Below are positions 23,070 through 35,827 of a stretch of DNA of 64,000 bases, piece after piece. The stretch's first letter is position 1. The number at the start of each line of letters is the position of its first letter. The stretch is from Distichodus sexfasciatus (Eukaryota > Chordata > Actinopteri > Characiformes > Distichodontidae). The stretch lies in NCBI GenBank assembly GCA_032718565.1, contig JAVGVS010000671.1, forward strand, positions 62,001 to 126,000. Direction: 5' to 3'. Below the pieces are notes generated by a model. That model made no database searches and was not told the origin of the DNA. It was given only the letters and a program-made list of their open reading frames with translations. The position numbers and the translations under genes are program-made.

Positions 23070-23937
23070 ACCCTTACCCCAATAACAAAAAGCACATTTT
23101 TCACCTTTAGTTTTTGGAGATTTACTGTATGTCTCCACCCATCACATACATAAATTTCCTCAAAAAAACACAAAAAAGTCTTAGAATTTCCTATCATTTA
23201 GTGAACAGTGTCATTACAAGCACCTTAAAACCCACACACACACACAAAATAGATGTGTCTAAGCAAGAGAGAGTCTGCAGGTCCTTTTGCCCCGGACTTC
23301 TGATCGTATACTCCATTTCATTCAGAGTTGTCAAATAAAGTCCAGATTATTAAATACTAGTTTAAACAGTAGAAATGATCGAGATCTGACTGATCCCCAA
23401 CAGTGAGGCTGTGCATCTCTGTAGCAGGGAGGACAAGATCATCAGGAGCAAAACGAGTTCAAAATAGAAGTGGAATAAAACAATAAAATATTGTTGTTTA
23501 GGTAGCAACTCTGGCTAATACTTTGTCCAGATAAGCTAATGTAGAAAGATAGAAAGATATGCTGTTAAATAGTCTTGACAAACATGCAAATGATCAACTT
23601 TAAATGAAAGTCAAGAAGAAGCAACAAAGCATGAACTGGCCTAACTATTGTAGGGTTTCCTATGGTTATACCTATGACACTGGGTAAGAGAGGACAGACT
23701 GTTTATGGGCACTCATTTCATAAGCCACTTTCCTTTAACACATACATTTTTATAACTGATATAAAAAATCTATATCAAATTATTTAATGATCGTACTCGT
23801 ACAGTAACAATAATAATATATTTAGCGATAAAGACCTAATGGTTCTTTGTAGAACTTGTTCATTAACAAACATTAAAAGCTTTTTCTTTCAGCAGAAAAC
23901 TTTCAAAACACTTCAAAACGCATTATGGCCATTGTAG

Positions 23938-23995
<58 letters not shown>

Positions 23996-25016
23996 CAACA
24001 TGGAAACAACAACATGGAGGGAGGAGAGAAAATTCCAAGGAATAAAGTAGTAAATTTACGAGGATTTTTTCTCATCGATGTATATCTTTAATCTCGGGAA
24101 TTTGGAATTTTCACGCAAATGTATGACTTCACAACGTCAAGAGTTTGTCTCTTAAATTTAGCAGTTTATCAGCTCCGTCATATCTTTCATCAGTTAAAAT
24201 TACTATTATTATTATATATTTTTCTACACTGGCACCAATCCGCCGTCCTTCACTTAGAGGCTCACGTGTTTGTCGTCCAGAGCCGCTGTTCTGTCCGTTT
24301 CTCCGTCAGGTTCTGCGTCATGTCCGAGGTTCCGTTTATCCGCTGCTTTCAACCTCGATCCAGATTCATCAGGGAAACGTCCTCCTGGCGTTGTCCTTTA
24401 GTCCATGTTGCTCAAGGAACAAGTTACTCCACGTACTTTAAAGAAAGGATTCCGAGTCTCTCTCTCAGGAAATTTGGCGAAACGCTGATCGGATGAACGC
24501 TGTGGTGCGTGTAACTCCATGACGAAAGGGTTTTTATTCGTACATGCAGAACTTAGGGAGCACTGCTACACACGTTACCTGTGTGTTTTTAACACCTGTG
24601 CTGGAGGTTTGAGCCAGTAGTGACGTCATCAACAGAAACCTTTGGGCAGTACTGGTGAGATTGCCCCTAGTGAGCAGGTGTGGTACCTGTGTCACCATGA
24701 GTCACACTGGCATTTAGATTTGGAGTAGTCCCTTAACTACCCAGACAACCCAGATCCCAGACCTGCCTCACGCACACAAACACACACACTGGTATTTTAC
24801 AATGGCTGGGCCTCATTCATCAACTTTCTTCATAAAACACAGACACACATCAAATACATTTAGAAATGTTCACTTTTTTTTTTACTTAAGGGCCTCCAAA
24901 ATTATACAATATTATCCTTTACCCGTCACAAAACCTGCAAATGCAAAGCTTCAGAGGTCACATATAACCTGTACACAAACACACAACCGTGGATATCATG
25001 ATTAAACTCTGTCTGC
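23070..25016. other. Intronic sequence with an (AAT)n tract
   Basis: Contains an (AAT)n microsatellite at 23938-23992. Otherwise unassigned: two overlapping open frames at 24119-24496 give proteins without a known signature. Confidence 0.55.
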
Positions 25017-25024
25017 CTCAAACA

Positions 25025-25657
25025 CAGTGTTGGGAAGGTTACTTTCAAAATGTATTCCACTACAGATTACAGAATACATGCAATGTGGTTTGTAACGTAT
25101 TCCGTTAAGTTAGTCAATGTGAGTAACGTATTCTGAATACTTTGGATTACTTAATATATTGTCATGCTTTTTACAACTACATGAATGTAGCAATCACATC
25201 CTGCAAATTCTTGTTTGTTTTTCTCTACCAATTGGCTGTTAAGCCCAAATCTCCCTGAACAGACAATATATTTACTGTAAAGGAGCAAACACGAAATTTC
25301 CGAGTAAGAAATGCATTCCTGGCCGGGCACTGCTGGCTCTGTTGTGCTGGCTCCGGGTCCATTGTGTAACTGACACCACCAACATTAACAGGACGCTTAC
25401 ATTAGAGCCTCTTATTGCGTGTTTTGTTTGGGTTTCCGGCAATGCATGGAATTACCAAAATTAGAGAGGGGATAGAGAGGGGATAGCGTAACATGTGAAA
25501 CAGGAAAAGACTGCCGTGTAATCCATTTATTTCAACAAAGTAACTGTATTCTAATGATCACCTATTTAAACAGTAACTGTAACGGAACACAGTTACTAAT
25601 ATTTTGTATTCTAAATACGTAACGCCGGTACATGTATTCTGTTACTCCCCAACACTG
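25025..25657. mobile_element. hAT MITE (CAGTGTTGGGAAGG type) with target duplication
   Basis: Ends are CAGTGTTGGGAAGG and CTCCCCAACACTG. Flanking octamers CTCAAACA and CTCACACA match at 7 of 8 positions, as expected for an aged hAT target duplication. The subterminal parts repeat GTAACGTATTC words. No coding capacity. Confidence 0.85.
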
Positions 25658-25947
25658 CTCACACATGCACACGCAATGACATTTTGCAATCATTTGGCAT
25701 CTTTCATCAGTTGTTTTTAAAATCCATTGACAGTTTTCACAAAAATTGTGACATTCATCAATGTTTTCTTATCTGAGATTTGTTCTCAGGTACGTATTTA
25801 CACTCTTATGCAAATATTGCAGGTCTTTTTATGCAAAACATTGTTATTTGATTTTTTTCTGTTGATCAGAGGTATAATATACTGTTTATTGTATTATGAT
25901 TAAATTTAACAGCAAAGACTTATATGAATGATGTCCTACAGCTTGTG

Positions 25948-26084
25948 CCCTGTGGTGTGTTGGTGCCTGCCCAGGGTTGTTCCCCGCCTTGCACCCGTAG
26001 TTCCCAGGATAGGCTCTGGTCCCCCGCGACCCCAGTTGTGATTAAGTGGTTCAGATAATGAATGAATTAATGAATGAAAAGGTC
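25948..26084 (+). repeat. Family B SINE 3' fragment
   Basis: Contains GTGCCTGCCCAGGGTTGTTCC, GGATAGGCTCTGG and CCCCGCGACCCC, ending in TGAATGAATTAATGAATGAA. This is the 3' half and simple tail of family B, truncated at the 5' side as is usual for retrotransposed copies. Confidence 0.8.
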
Positions 26085-26322
26085 CTATAGCTACGTTAAC
26101 CTTAACCTCCGTAACGAAAACTAAGTCTTAAGATACATTTAAATCATCAAATAAATGCAGAAATGTTCAATAAAAGCATTTTATTAAATATGGGCATCCG
26201 AAATTGCCCCTGCCAAACACCTAAAATCTCACAACTGTCAGGTATTCCTAACTTTTAAGGGACAGTCAGGTCCTTAAACCACCATGAAACCTGTGAATGC
26301 ACAGCCTCTGAGGTCACAATTA

Positions 26323-26324
<2 letters not shown>

Positions 26325-26356
<32 letters not shown>
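26325..26356. repeat. (CT)n microsatellite
   Basis: Pure CT dinucleotides. The remainder of 26090-28410 shows no recognised gene, RNA or repeat; the short open frames in it lack domain signatures. Confidence 0.9.
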
Positions 26357-26360
<4 letters not shown>

Positions 26361-28414
26361 TAAAACGCTGACTGGTTACTTACAGGAGACTCATGGAACA
26401 TTTCCACGTTGTGCAATTCTGCAGCGCGGAGGCAGAAACTATAATCATATTCCTAATTTATTAATCTGTTTGCTGACGGAGCCCCTTTAGGAGAGCAGAG
26501 GCGAAGTCAAACAAGACGCGCATTTGTAACAAATTAGAGTGCAAACATCAAAGTTGCCTCCTCAGCAAACACATCTCCCGCTCGGGCCGGATCCCACCCC
26601 CTACAACCGCGGCGTGTGTTCGGGTCAGAGCCCAACTCAGGAATGTTAACTGAGCATGGAGCACGATTGGCTCTACCTTACACAGAAGAGAGAGAAATGA
26701 ACGAGTGGGAAATGGGAAGTGCTGATGACATTAGGCCTTATTCACTATCCGGCCTTAAGAAGAAATTCTTACGTGTTATGCTAACAACTGCAACTAGTAA
26801 AAACTTTGGTAACCTTTTTCAGCCTGATGAACAACTTTTTCTGAGTTTCACAGAAATCTCCTTATTCTGTACCATGATACACCTCCACAAACATTTTGAA
26901 GATCAACCTTTAATAGAGATCCCTATTCATTAAATGAAACAGAACATCCAACCCACACCTGATTGTCATCACATTGAATGAAAAGTTCTGATTTCGTCTT
27001 CAACATTTTAATCCTAAAGGTTCACATACTTTACGATATGTACTTTCGGATCATTTACCTCAATAAATATGAGACCAATTATATATTTTTTTGTCTCATT
27101 TGTCTAAACAGGTTCTCTTTATATACTTTGAGGAAACCAGACGGTGTTTTAGATCATATTTGTGTGGAAATGTGGAGTTCAAGCACCACTGTATAATAAT
27201 TTCTCATTGCTTATGCAGCTGGTGATCTCCACTTCGTTTCGCATGTCAGTCAGGATGCGATTTCTCCTCTGCTTGCTCATCATTCATCACGGTTTTTCCG
27301 CACCGTAGATGTAGTACATCCGGAACGCGGAAGCACAGAACTTGGGAGGATGAGTATCTGAAGACTGACTGGCTGAGTGACAACGCAGCATATCCGTCCT
27401 GAAGAGTGAGACTTAACTTTCTCTTAATTAAGTGCACGGAAGCATCACTTTGCCAACGACTGACAAAGACACAGCGCTCCCGCTAAACGACAAGCAGATA
27501 GTGTGGTGAGGTGAGAAATGAAGAAACGTTTCAATTTTATATGTAAAATCTTCCATGCTTCTCACTTCTCCAGACACCGTCACGTGGCTCGACTTTCAGG
27601 CAGAAAAGAAGTTTGTGAGTAAACTTGAGAAAAAATTAACAATTAAACACATTCGTGTCTCTGTAGAGGGAAAATAAAAATGCTCTAATCCACTTTAATG
27701 TTCCCTTCCATCACTGTTTTTCTGAAACCGTCACCGCACATTGTGCCCCCAGTTAGCCAAACTTGAAAGACTTCATCATCGGGGCTGTTTTCTGGGTATA
27801 ACAACACAGGCAGCGTTCTCCCTTTATCATATTACATTAGCATAAGCAATTAGGTTAATTAGCAAACCCCACGTTTGCAGATCGCTTTCAAAGTGAATAT
27901 TAAAAATTAAGTGAAGTCTTTCTTAGCAGCAGGGAACAATTGTGAGTAAACAAGAAAGCAACTTGCCCTGTTTTCAAACACGTATGGAGCAGGCTCTCCT
28001 GAAGGAGCCATTTATCACACACCAGCCCAAAACAGCCAAAATAGTGATAGGGGTTCAAAAGTACAGTTTTAAATTGTCAAAGGATTTTTTAAAATGAGAT
28101 TATTTTCTGTCAGACTCTTTTCCCAGGCTGTGAGGATTACTTTTCGATAAGATCACATGAATGCAAAAATGCTAAACTCTTTGAGTGCGCCTTAGAAGTT
28201 TCCCCGTCTGCTTTTAGTTCAGAAATTACTAAGAAGCAAGAAGAGGAAAGTTCATTGAGGTGCAAAAGCTTGTATTTGTGTGTATTAATCCAGTCCATAC
28301 AACCAAATTATTACTGGCATACTCATAATTGTAATTTTGTAGAGTCTATTCTCTATTCATTTGTGAAGAAAAATGATTGTTTTATGAAAGGTTTTATTGT
28401 ACGGAAGTGTAATG

Positions 28415-28720
28415 CGTTCACTTGAGAAAAAATAATTCTGTTTTTCTGAATTAACTAGATACGGTTTTCATAAAAAACAAACAAACAAACAAACAAAAAA
28501 ATGCTGCAATGTCCTGCAGATCAGAGTGGTCTTGAGGTGCCTGAGCCAATTTGACAAACTAATAACAATGTCATTTATGTTACTTAATGCTGCAAGTATT
28601 TCCCAGTCTCTCAAACCCAAACCAAAATAAAACTGGATTATTCTAAGATGTGACATTATCGCAGTGAAAACTGTATCTTGTTAATTCAGAAAAACAGAAT
28701 TATTTTTTCTCAAGTGAACG
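28415..28720. mobile_element. Short inverted-repeat element (about 57-base arms)
   Basis: The left arm 28415-28470 (CGTTCACTTGAGAAAAAATA) is the near-perfect complement of the right arm 28664-28720. The loop holds an (AAAC)n run at about 28474-28496. No coding capacity; family not identified. Confidence 0.75.
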
Positions 28721-28784
28721 TTTACAATGTGCTCCATTGTGACAGGCTTGTTGTGAAGCTGAATGATAGAATGACAGTTTGCAG

Positions 28785-28900
28785 ACACAACTTGAACAGC
28801 ATTTATCAGATTCTCATATCCAGAGCAACTTCCATTTCCTAATTTCATTAACAGTTTTCTTTGGGGTTAGGGGCCCAATGTTGGCAGATCTTGTAGTAGG
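28785..28900 (-). repeat. Family C SINE fragment
   Basis: Degenerate version of CATTTATCAGATTCTCATATCCAGAGCAACTTCC followed by TTGGGGTTAGGGGCCC. An (ATA)n run and a LINE-tail-like stretch (TTTATTTGTATTGCACTTTA, CTCAAAGTGCTAC) follow at 28967-29048. Confidence 0.6.
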
Positions 28901-29519
28901 ATAGAACCTTTTAAGGAAAAATGAGGCCCTGCGGTCTGGAATTGTTGGAGTTGGCGAAACCTCAACTTGTAATAATAATAATAATAATAATAAAAATTTA
29001 TTTGTATTGCACTTTATATTTTAGCAATCTCAAAGTGCTACAGAATAAAAGAAAACAAGAAAAAACAGCTTCAGCAAAAAGCCTTTTATTATATTTTTGT
29101 CACATATTTTCTGTCTTACTTATTTGAGGAGGATTATGAGGATTACTTTACAATAAAATAAGTAAGAAAAATAGAATAGAACTGGATTTGAACCTATGAC
29201 GTCTTGGTACGAAGGGGAGTATCCCACACCCACACAATAACAAACAAACAAACAAACCTCCAGGCTGTGCTGTTGACCCTGAAAACTAAGAAAACAAACA
29301 CAAAAACATTTATGAACAAAGACACAAAGCATCAACCTGTAACGGAAGAATAGACATTTACAACGAAATTACACTATGACAAAGACCAAGAGCAGATAGC
29401 AGCTTAAAGAGGGTCAAACACATGTCCAGCACGTTGGGACAAATTAACCATAGACACAGGGTTGAAAAGATATTGCGACCACTAGTGGCCTGGCAGGGAA
29501 TCGCAGGAAAGACTTCCAC

Positions 29520-29700
29520 ATTTACATTTACAGCATTTAGCAGACGCTCTTTTACAGAGTGACTTTCATATCCAAATTTCTGGAACAGTTTCCCTGAGAT
29601 CATCTTGCGGTTAAGGGTCTTGCTCAGGGAACCAATGAAGTACATGCCAGAGAAGCACTCAAACCCATGACCTCTTGGTGAGTGTCCTAGCTCACCCCAC
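29520..29700 (-). repeat. Family C SINE copy
   Basis: Carries TTTACAGCATTTAGCAGACGC, GGAACAGTTTCCCTGAG, GGTTAAGGGTCTTGCTCAGGG and a tRNA-like end (CAAACCCATGACCTCTTGG) read on the other strand. Confidence 0.75.
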
Positions 29701-29768
29701 CACCATGCATGTGCATTATTCATGTAAAAATGAACTGAAGTATTTTATCAACACCCACATGAGACATA

Positions 29769-30300
29769 TTACATTTACAGCATTCATCAGATATTCTTAT
29801 CCAGAGAAAGTTCAATTTTCTACTTTCAGGGACAGTGTTCTGTTGCAGCTTGGGCTTAAGGCCTCGTCCACACGGACGTTTGAAATGAACGCCCTCTGAA
29901 CGCCATACGCATTTTTGCTGCGTTTTGTAGCTGCGTTCGATTGACGTTTCACTGGCATTCACAATAGCGTCGCTTGCCTCGCATTCGTCGGGATTTTGAC
30001 GCCAAGAAAATGTTGCATGCAGCGTTTATTTGACGCCACCCGAACGCGCAGCCGGCCAAACGCCGGTGCTGGACGCCCATGTGGACACTTTGATTTGCTC
30101 CAATGAGCAGAAAAACGGTCGGCGTTCAGTCAGCGCTCACCTGGCACCACGAACGCCAGAAAAATGCCTGGTTCAGACGTCCATGTGAACGAGGCCTAAA
30201 GGTCTTGCTCAGGGCCCCAAAGATGGTAGGATGGTAAGATCTGAACCTACAACCTCTTCATCCAGAGGTGTGTAGCCTAGCCACTAGACCTCCACCACCA
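29769..30300 (-). repeat. Family C SINE split by a Harbinger MITE
   Basis: The first part ends TTGCAGCTTGGGCTTAA and the second restarts TAAAGGTCTTGCTCAGGG, so removing the insert restores the family order (GGGCTTAAGGTCTTGCTCAGG). It ends with a tRNA-like CTAGCCACTAGACC, reverse oriented. Confidence 0.8.
29860..30196. mobile_element. Harbinger MITE with TAA target duplication
   Basis: Inverted ends GGCCTCGTCCACACGGACGT and ACGTCCATGTGAACGAGGCC; TAA flanks both sides (29857-29859 and 30197-30199), the 3-bp target length of PIF/Harbinger elements. GC-rich interior with many AACGCC and GGCGTT words, no coding capacity. Confidence 0.9.
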
Positions 30301-30309
30301 TCCCGCTTA

Positions 30310-31100
30310 TTATTTTTGATAAAAGCAAATGTATAATGTAAAGGAAAATAATTAACTTCAATGTTTCAGGTATATGGGCCAAACTAATGCACAAAGCAAA
30401 TATGACTAGCAATAAATGAATCAATGTTCTTGTCCCATTGGCTTTAGTCCGTCATTATCCATCGGTTGGGGCAGCACTTACTATAATGGATTAGCAAATA
30501 TTTCTGGGGCGCAAGGAGACGTAGATATGAGAAAAGTGGCCTTCTGGGATGTGGGGATTTATGTACTACTAGAGTTCTAAAAGCGCGTGCCTGCAGCGGC
30601 GTTACCGGGGACGTCTCCTAAATTAGATGTTCCACCTTGAATCTCCACACCAGCTTTGCCTCTTTTCCAGTCATTTTTCCTTTAGAACGTCCAGCGCGAT
30701 GTCCCTCCCCCGGGTCATCCAACCCGGCAACCCGTCCTATGGTTTAATCTTCACACACTTCCAACCCTGTTTTAACAGCCTCTAGCCCCCAGACTCTTTC
30801 CCTCCATCCCTCTCTTTCTCTCCCCTCTTTACACTGCTGTGGCTTCTGGGGACTTCTGACCTTGCAGTCCAAAAATAGACGCCTAAAAACAGCACCACAG
30901 CCTTTATGAAGCAGCCTTGAACACGATGAGCTCCGAAACTCCACACCCCACCCCACTCCACCCCCATCCTAAAAATGTGGAGCTGGTTCTAAACACCTGG
31001 TTCTGGTGTGAGAGAGGGAAATTCACCCAGCATCACCTAATGATCAGGTAAAAATCTGGGGTTTTAGAGGAAATTGTGGGCCTGGAGGTGTGAAAGGTGT
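30310..31100. other. Unassigned intronic sequence
   Basis: No gene or repeat family recognised. Opposed frames around 30750-30960 come from a CCCACC-rich and CCCTCT-rich stretch. Confidence 0.5.
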
Positions 31101-31157
31101 GTCATCGTTACATCATCAGCTATACTAGGCATTGAAATTCTTACCAGATTTAGAAAT

Positions 31158-31311
31158 GTGTGTGTGTGTGTGTGTCTCTGCTTGTGTGTGCACGCATCTT
31201 TGTGTGTGTCAGTGTGTATCTCTATGTGTGTGTCTGCATGTATGTGTGTATGTCGGGATCTGTCTGGCTGTTGTGTGTTTGTGTGTCTCATTGCATGGAT
31301 GCATCTTTTTT

Positions 31312-31350
<39 letters not shown>

Positions 31351-31565
31351 TGTGTGTGTTAGATGGCGGTAAGGGGAGTAAGAGAGAGAATTTTGAGGCT
31401 TATTTCTGAGCTTCCAGAGGTGTGTGTGTTTGTGTGTGTGTGTGGTGAGAGATGTGTGAGAACATTTTGAGTGATTTTTTCTTTCTGAGCTCCTCGAGTT
31501 CTGTGTGCTGGTGTGTGTGTGTGTGAGTGTGCGTTGGTGTGTGTGTGTTGGTGTGTGCGCTGTGT
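31158..31565. repeat. TG-rich low-complexity block
   Basis: Long stretches of TG dinucleotides mixed with GTGTC and GTATG; pure (TG)n at 31314-31347. The cysteine/valine-rich and histidine/threonine-rich open frames on both strands are artefacts. (TG)n of this kind can adopt Z-DNA, which is general knowledge, not evidence of function here. Confidence 0.9.
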
Positions 31566-32149
31566 AAACTCTTTTCACCAGGGTGCATATTCCTTTTCCT
31601 TTATTCTTTTTTTGTCTCCTGTATTTGCCCTAAAGGTCAGAAATAATTGCTTGTTCTACAGTCTACCAACACTTACTTGGAATGACTGAAGCTTGTGGCT
31701 TATTTATACCTCACAATAAACTTCATACTTGTGTCGCTTTTTAAAGGTAGACTGAGTATTGTTTTGCGAGTAAGGCGCATATTACTGACTCATGTCGCTG
31801 CACTCTTACCTCGTTAAAGATGTGAGAATGGGCCATAATGACCAGTTACCTTCAGAGACAATTCTCCAAAGGTCATGTTTCTGCGTCCCTGCAAGACCAA
31901 ATTAAGCATTAAGCAAATAATTATCATAATGCGAAACGACTCCTGTATAATTTGGGTTTATTTCACTTTCATCAGAAGATATTCACCCAAGACCAAAAAA
32001 ACACCACCACCACGCAGGCAGTTGCTAGAATAATAACAGTTACCGACCCTTACAAAAACAAAATCTTTGCAGCAAACTTGTGGTTAATTTGTGACGAACA
32101 GTGGAATTTACCAGAATATGTTTACACAAGTTTGCCATTGTCAGTCACT

Positions 32150-32363
32150 AGTTGGTGGTGTAACGGTAGGGAGTTCGCCCTGTGATCGGAAGGCCACCGG
32201 TTTGAATCCAAGGACCGGCATAGGTACCACTGCTCCCTGGGTGCTGCCTTGTTAGCTACCCAGTGCTCCTTGACGGATGGGTCAAATGCAGAGGTCAGAT
32301 TTTATTGTGGTACAGTGTGTGCTGTGCTGTGGTGCTTCACAATGACAAATAATCATTCACTTC
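32150..32363 (+). repeat. tRNA-derived SINE, family A (copy 5)
   Basis: Head GTTGGTGGTGTAACGG and B-box GGTTTGAATCC, then GCTCCTTGACGGATGGGTCAAATG, GTGTGCTGTGCTGTG and the tail ACAATGACAAATAATCATTCAC. It interrupts a repeat of CAAACTTGTGG words (32070-32110 and 32390-32550). Confidence 0.9.
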
Positions 32364-32560
32364 CTAGTTTTTTCTTTCTTGTAATGACAAACTTGTAGTG
32401 AACTTTTGGTGACAAGTTTGCCGGGTGCCGAATAGTTTGCTAGAAGTCCGCCGCAAGTTTGCCACAAACCTAATTTGCATGTGAAAATATGAACTTGCTG
32501 TATATTTGCGGCAGCATTAACGGCAAATGTTTGCCACAAGCCTAAAATATTAATATAAAG

Positions 32561-32780
32561 TAAGGAGAGTTGACCCTATGATCAGAAAGTCATTAGTTTA
32601 AGTCCTGGACCAGTAAGGGTACCATTTAGGTCCTCATGAGCAAGGTACTGTCCCCAAGCACTGCTAACCAGGACCTCCCTAAATAAGCTGCCCACTGGTC
32701 CTTCACGGATGGGTCAAATGCAGAGGTCACATTTCAGTGTGGTGTGTTGTGTTCACAATGACAAATAATCACACACTTAA
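32561..32780 (+). repeat. tRNA-derived SINE, family A (copy 6)
   Basis: The tRNA-like head is partly lost; the body has TACTGTCCCCAAGCACTGC, TGGTCCTTCACGGATGGGTC and the tail CAATGACAAATAATCACACAC. Confidence 0.85.
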
Positions 32781-33586
32781 ACTACCCTGCAGTCCATAGA
32801 GTGTTTAAATGTTTAAATGGATTCCAGATTTACAGTGTGTGAGAGTGTGTGTGGTATATAAAGGTGCTGCAGTAAGTTGGAGGTCAGAGTAGCTTTGGCT
32901 GCAGTATCACTGAGCTCAGTGTTAATTCTGCGCTGAGCAGCTACGCAGCCAACATTAACGTTCATTTGTCTGGGGAGCAGGGAACAGAAAAGTGTTTAAA
33001 AATGCATCACCTCTCCCCCGGAGACTGGCACAGTGCTGCGATCCTCACCGCCGCCAAGGAGACGACCAAAAACAGAAAAGTTAGACACACACCAGGGCAG
33101 AGAGGGACAGGGACAGACAGCATGTCCCTCAAGATTCTACAATGACTTCCAGTCCTCTGATGGGAAATTATGGACAATGTGAATGGTCACAGTTACAGGA
33201 CGTACATCTAAAATAAAAATGTCATTAACCTCAATGATGCCAAAGTGACAAACAAATTTATCAAACGAATTCTAACTCTTAACCTGTCACATCGAAGGTG
33301 CAGCTGGAAGGATGGGATGAGGGTGCGTGGTTTCAACATAAAGGGATTATTAACGGTGCTGAAAACTACAAGTAGAGACACTACTAATGTTACTACTTTT
33401 GTCAGTAGCTTACCAAGAGTGAAGTTATTCTTAAAGTGCTGTAGGATTAAAAGTTATATATATATTTGGCAGAGGTAGCATGTGATAGGTAACCATACCC
33501 ACGAGTCACAAGCTCATTTCATAACAACTCTCTCTTGGCAGCTGGGAGATGGAGTCAGAGGATGGAGTTCACCTTGGCAAAGGTGC

Positions 33587-34200
33587 CGGTGTCGGTGGCG
33601 TAATGCTTGTGTGCTCACCCCGTGATCAAATGTTCACCGGTTTGAATCCCAGACCGGTAAAGTTACCACTGAGGCACTCGTCCCCAAGCACTTCTTCCCT
33701 GGGTGCTGCCCATGTCAGCTGCCCACTGCTCTTCCACAGATCAAATTTGTCAATTGCAGAGATTTTTTTTTTGCACTGCTGCCACTATTTGCACAAATAT
33801 TGAAAGCTGAATGTATAAATAGACTGGATATAGAATTCTTTTCATCTTTTTATACTGTAACTGTTTCTTACCTCTTGCACATCCAGTGTAAAAGTGTAAA
33901 AGTTAATTTCCACATTGTAGGTAATGCTTCATCCAAACGGTCTCTCTATCTACCTCTATTTCTAATTCTAGTTCTAGTTTAAAGTTATATTTAATATTCC
34001 ATGTGCCTTAATTGTTCTTTGTTCCCTTTTTCCGACTGCACCGTTAAAACTGGAGCTACGTTGTCTTGTCTCTCTGTATATCTGTACAGTATATAGCAGA
34101 GATGACAAAGTTTACTTTGACTTTGACATTGACATTTGGTTGTGGTTCACAATGTGCTGTGCTATGGTGTGTTCACAAATAATCACTCACTTTCACTTTC
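33587..34200 (+). repeat. tRNA-derived SINE, family A (copy 7), split by LINE tail
   Basis: The 5' part (33587-33762) has GTCGGTGGCGTAATG, GGTTTGAATCCCAGACCGG and CGTCCCCAAGCAC, and stops inside GCAGAGA. The 3' part resumes at about 34132 with ACATTTGGTTGTGG and the family tail AATAATCACTCACTTTCACT. Confidence 0.8.
33763..34131 (+). mobile_element. 5'-truncated LINE 3' end inside a SINE
   Basis: A 370-base insert with no coding frame, ending in GAGATGACAAAGTTTACTTTGAC and a TTTGAC/ATTGAC repeat tail. This is the 3' style of CR1/L2-type non-LTR elements in fish, which end in short tandem repeats and not poly(A). Confidence 0.65.
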
Positions 34201-34204
34201 AAAG

Positions 34205-35825
34205 ATGGAAGCCAAAATCCATAGACATGAATGACGTAGTTAGCTACTGTTTCTTTATACACTGTTTTGTGTCTAGCTACTATAATAAAACAGCAGCTTG
34301 ACTACTTTTAATCATAAGTAGCTTGTAGCTTGACATTTAAAAGCTTTCCCAACGCTGATTTTTTAAATAAACGAACACATCAAAACCCAAACTAAAGACC
34401 ACGTCATATTGAGTGGACAAATATCCTTATGTTTAGACTTAGTGGCTCATAATTCATCTATTAAAAGCTTAAATCAAACATGAGAGTCAAGTTTTATGCA
34501 GTATAAGTATATCTAGGCTAATATATTATATTTATGTGATAAAACCACAACAGTGCAGATGACGAGAGCTTGTGTGTTCATTTTTAAAATTAATTTCCTT
34601 AGTTTTGAATCGCTGAACATGAAATAATCAATTCTTAGCCCTTTTATTCTTGCTTTCTGTGAGCTGATGAGTGTAGTGAAGTGTCACATCAGACAAAAGA
34701 AAATCACAAATTTGCTATGTCACTGCTTGTGTGCAGACATTCACACACACTCTGCTTTCCCAGCGTAGCAAGCTCAAAGTCAAACCAGCGACCACTTGCA
34801 GGGAAGCTGGGCACCTTATTGATTGCAATAAGCATAGCAAATGACCTCTGAAGTATTTTTAGACGGCTGCCATATGACTGGGGAGGAAGCGGAGCTGATT
34901 TCCATGAATGAGGAATGAGAAGGACGTTAAAGGCGGGAAGATGGATGCTGGTTCCTGCCTGGGCTCTTAATTATGCCAGAGCAGGGTCTTAAAGTGAAGT
35001 TATTGTTTTCTAACCGAACAGACACACGGCATCTTTAAGCAGCACAAAATCAGCACCACGCTCTTCACTCGTCACGCGGCGTAATGACGTCACTGTTGTA
35101 CCACGAAGCATTTCTTTTTTCCTTTGCACAACATAGGGGGTTGGTGAGGAATGAAATATGAGACTCATTTCCAGATGTTTATTGGTAGGCACACTTATGA
35201 TTGGCTCTCGGGCTCATGACTAACAGCTGCTGCCAAAATGGACTCATCATGTTATTAAAGCGTGTAATCACAGCGTGAACAAACTGACCCCATAAATCTC
35301 GGCTGTAAGTCATGCTCCTAGCCTCTTATGCATTTGCTCTGCCCTGAGTGATGGACATGATGTGTAAGCTACGGATGGTTTGTGAGAGGTGGCGTTGCTG
35401 TTATAAATACTGAATTTCTTACTGTAATACAATAATGCATTTTTTTTTATTCCACAATCAATTTCACACATTATCTTTATTATATTTTATCCATGGCTGT
35501 TTTCTAAAAAGCAGTTGTAGCCATTTATTTTACATAACTAAACCCTACATTAAGTAAAAGTAAGATTTCATGTTGCAGTTAAACACTTCAATCAGAAAAC
35601 AGAACACTGGAACACAAAAACACAGAAACCTCCATGTAAGACAAAATTGCAAGAAGATAAAATAGAGACAGGCACAGCGCCAAACATCCAGATAAACAAA
35701 CCTGAACAAGGATGGGGAACACAAGACAAGTCGACGTCTGGCGGCCGAACCGGGAATCACACCACTAAAACGTAAACGTAACCCTTTAGTATAGCACTTG
35801 AGTGAATTCATCATAATCTAAACCA
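34205..35825. other. Unassigned intronic sequence
   Basis: Starts with an AGCTACT-rich MITE remnant (about 34225-34372, ending CCCAACGCTG). The block at 34640-35000 is free of recognised repeats and balanced in base content, so it could be a conserved noncoding element; this is only a guess. No gene recognised. Confidence 0.45.
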
Positions 35826-35827
35826 CT

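Noticed and set aside
24119..24496. Overlapping 125- and 98-codon frames
   Set aside because: No domain; two frames over the same DNA give unrelated composition-driven peptides.
31064..31588. Cysteine/valine-rich and histidine/threonine-rich frames on both strands
   Set aside because: Direct translation of (TG)n/(CA)n repeats.
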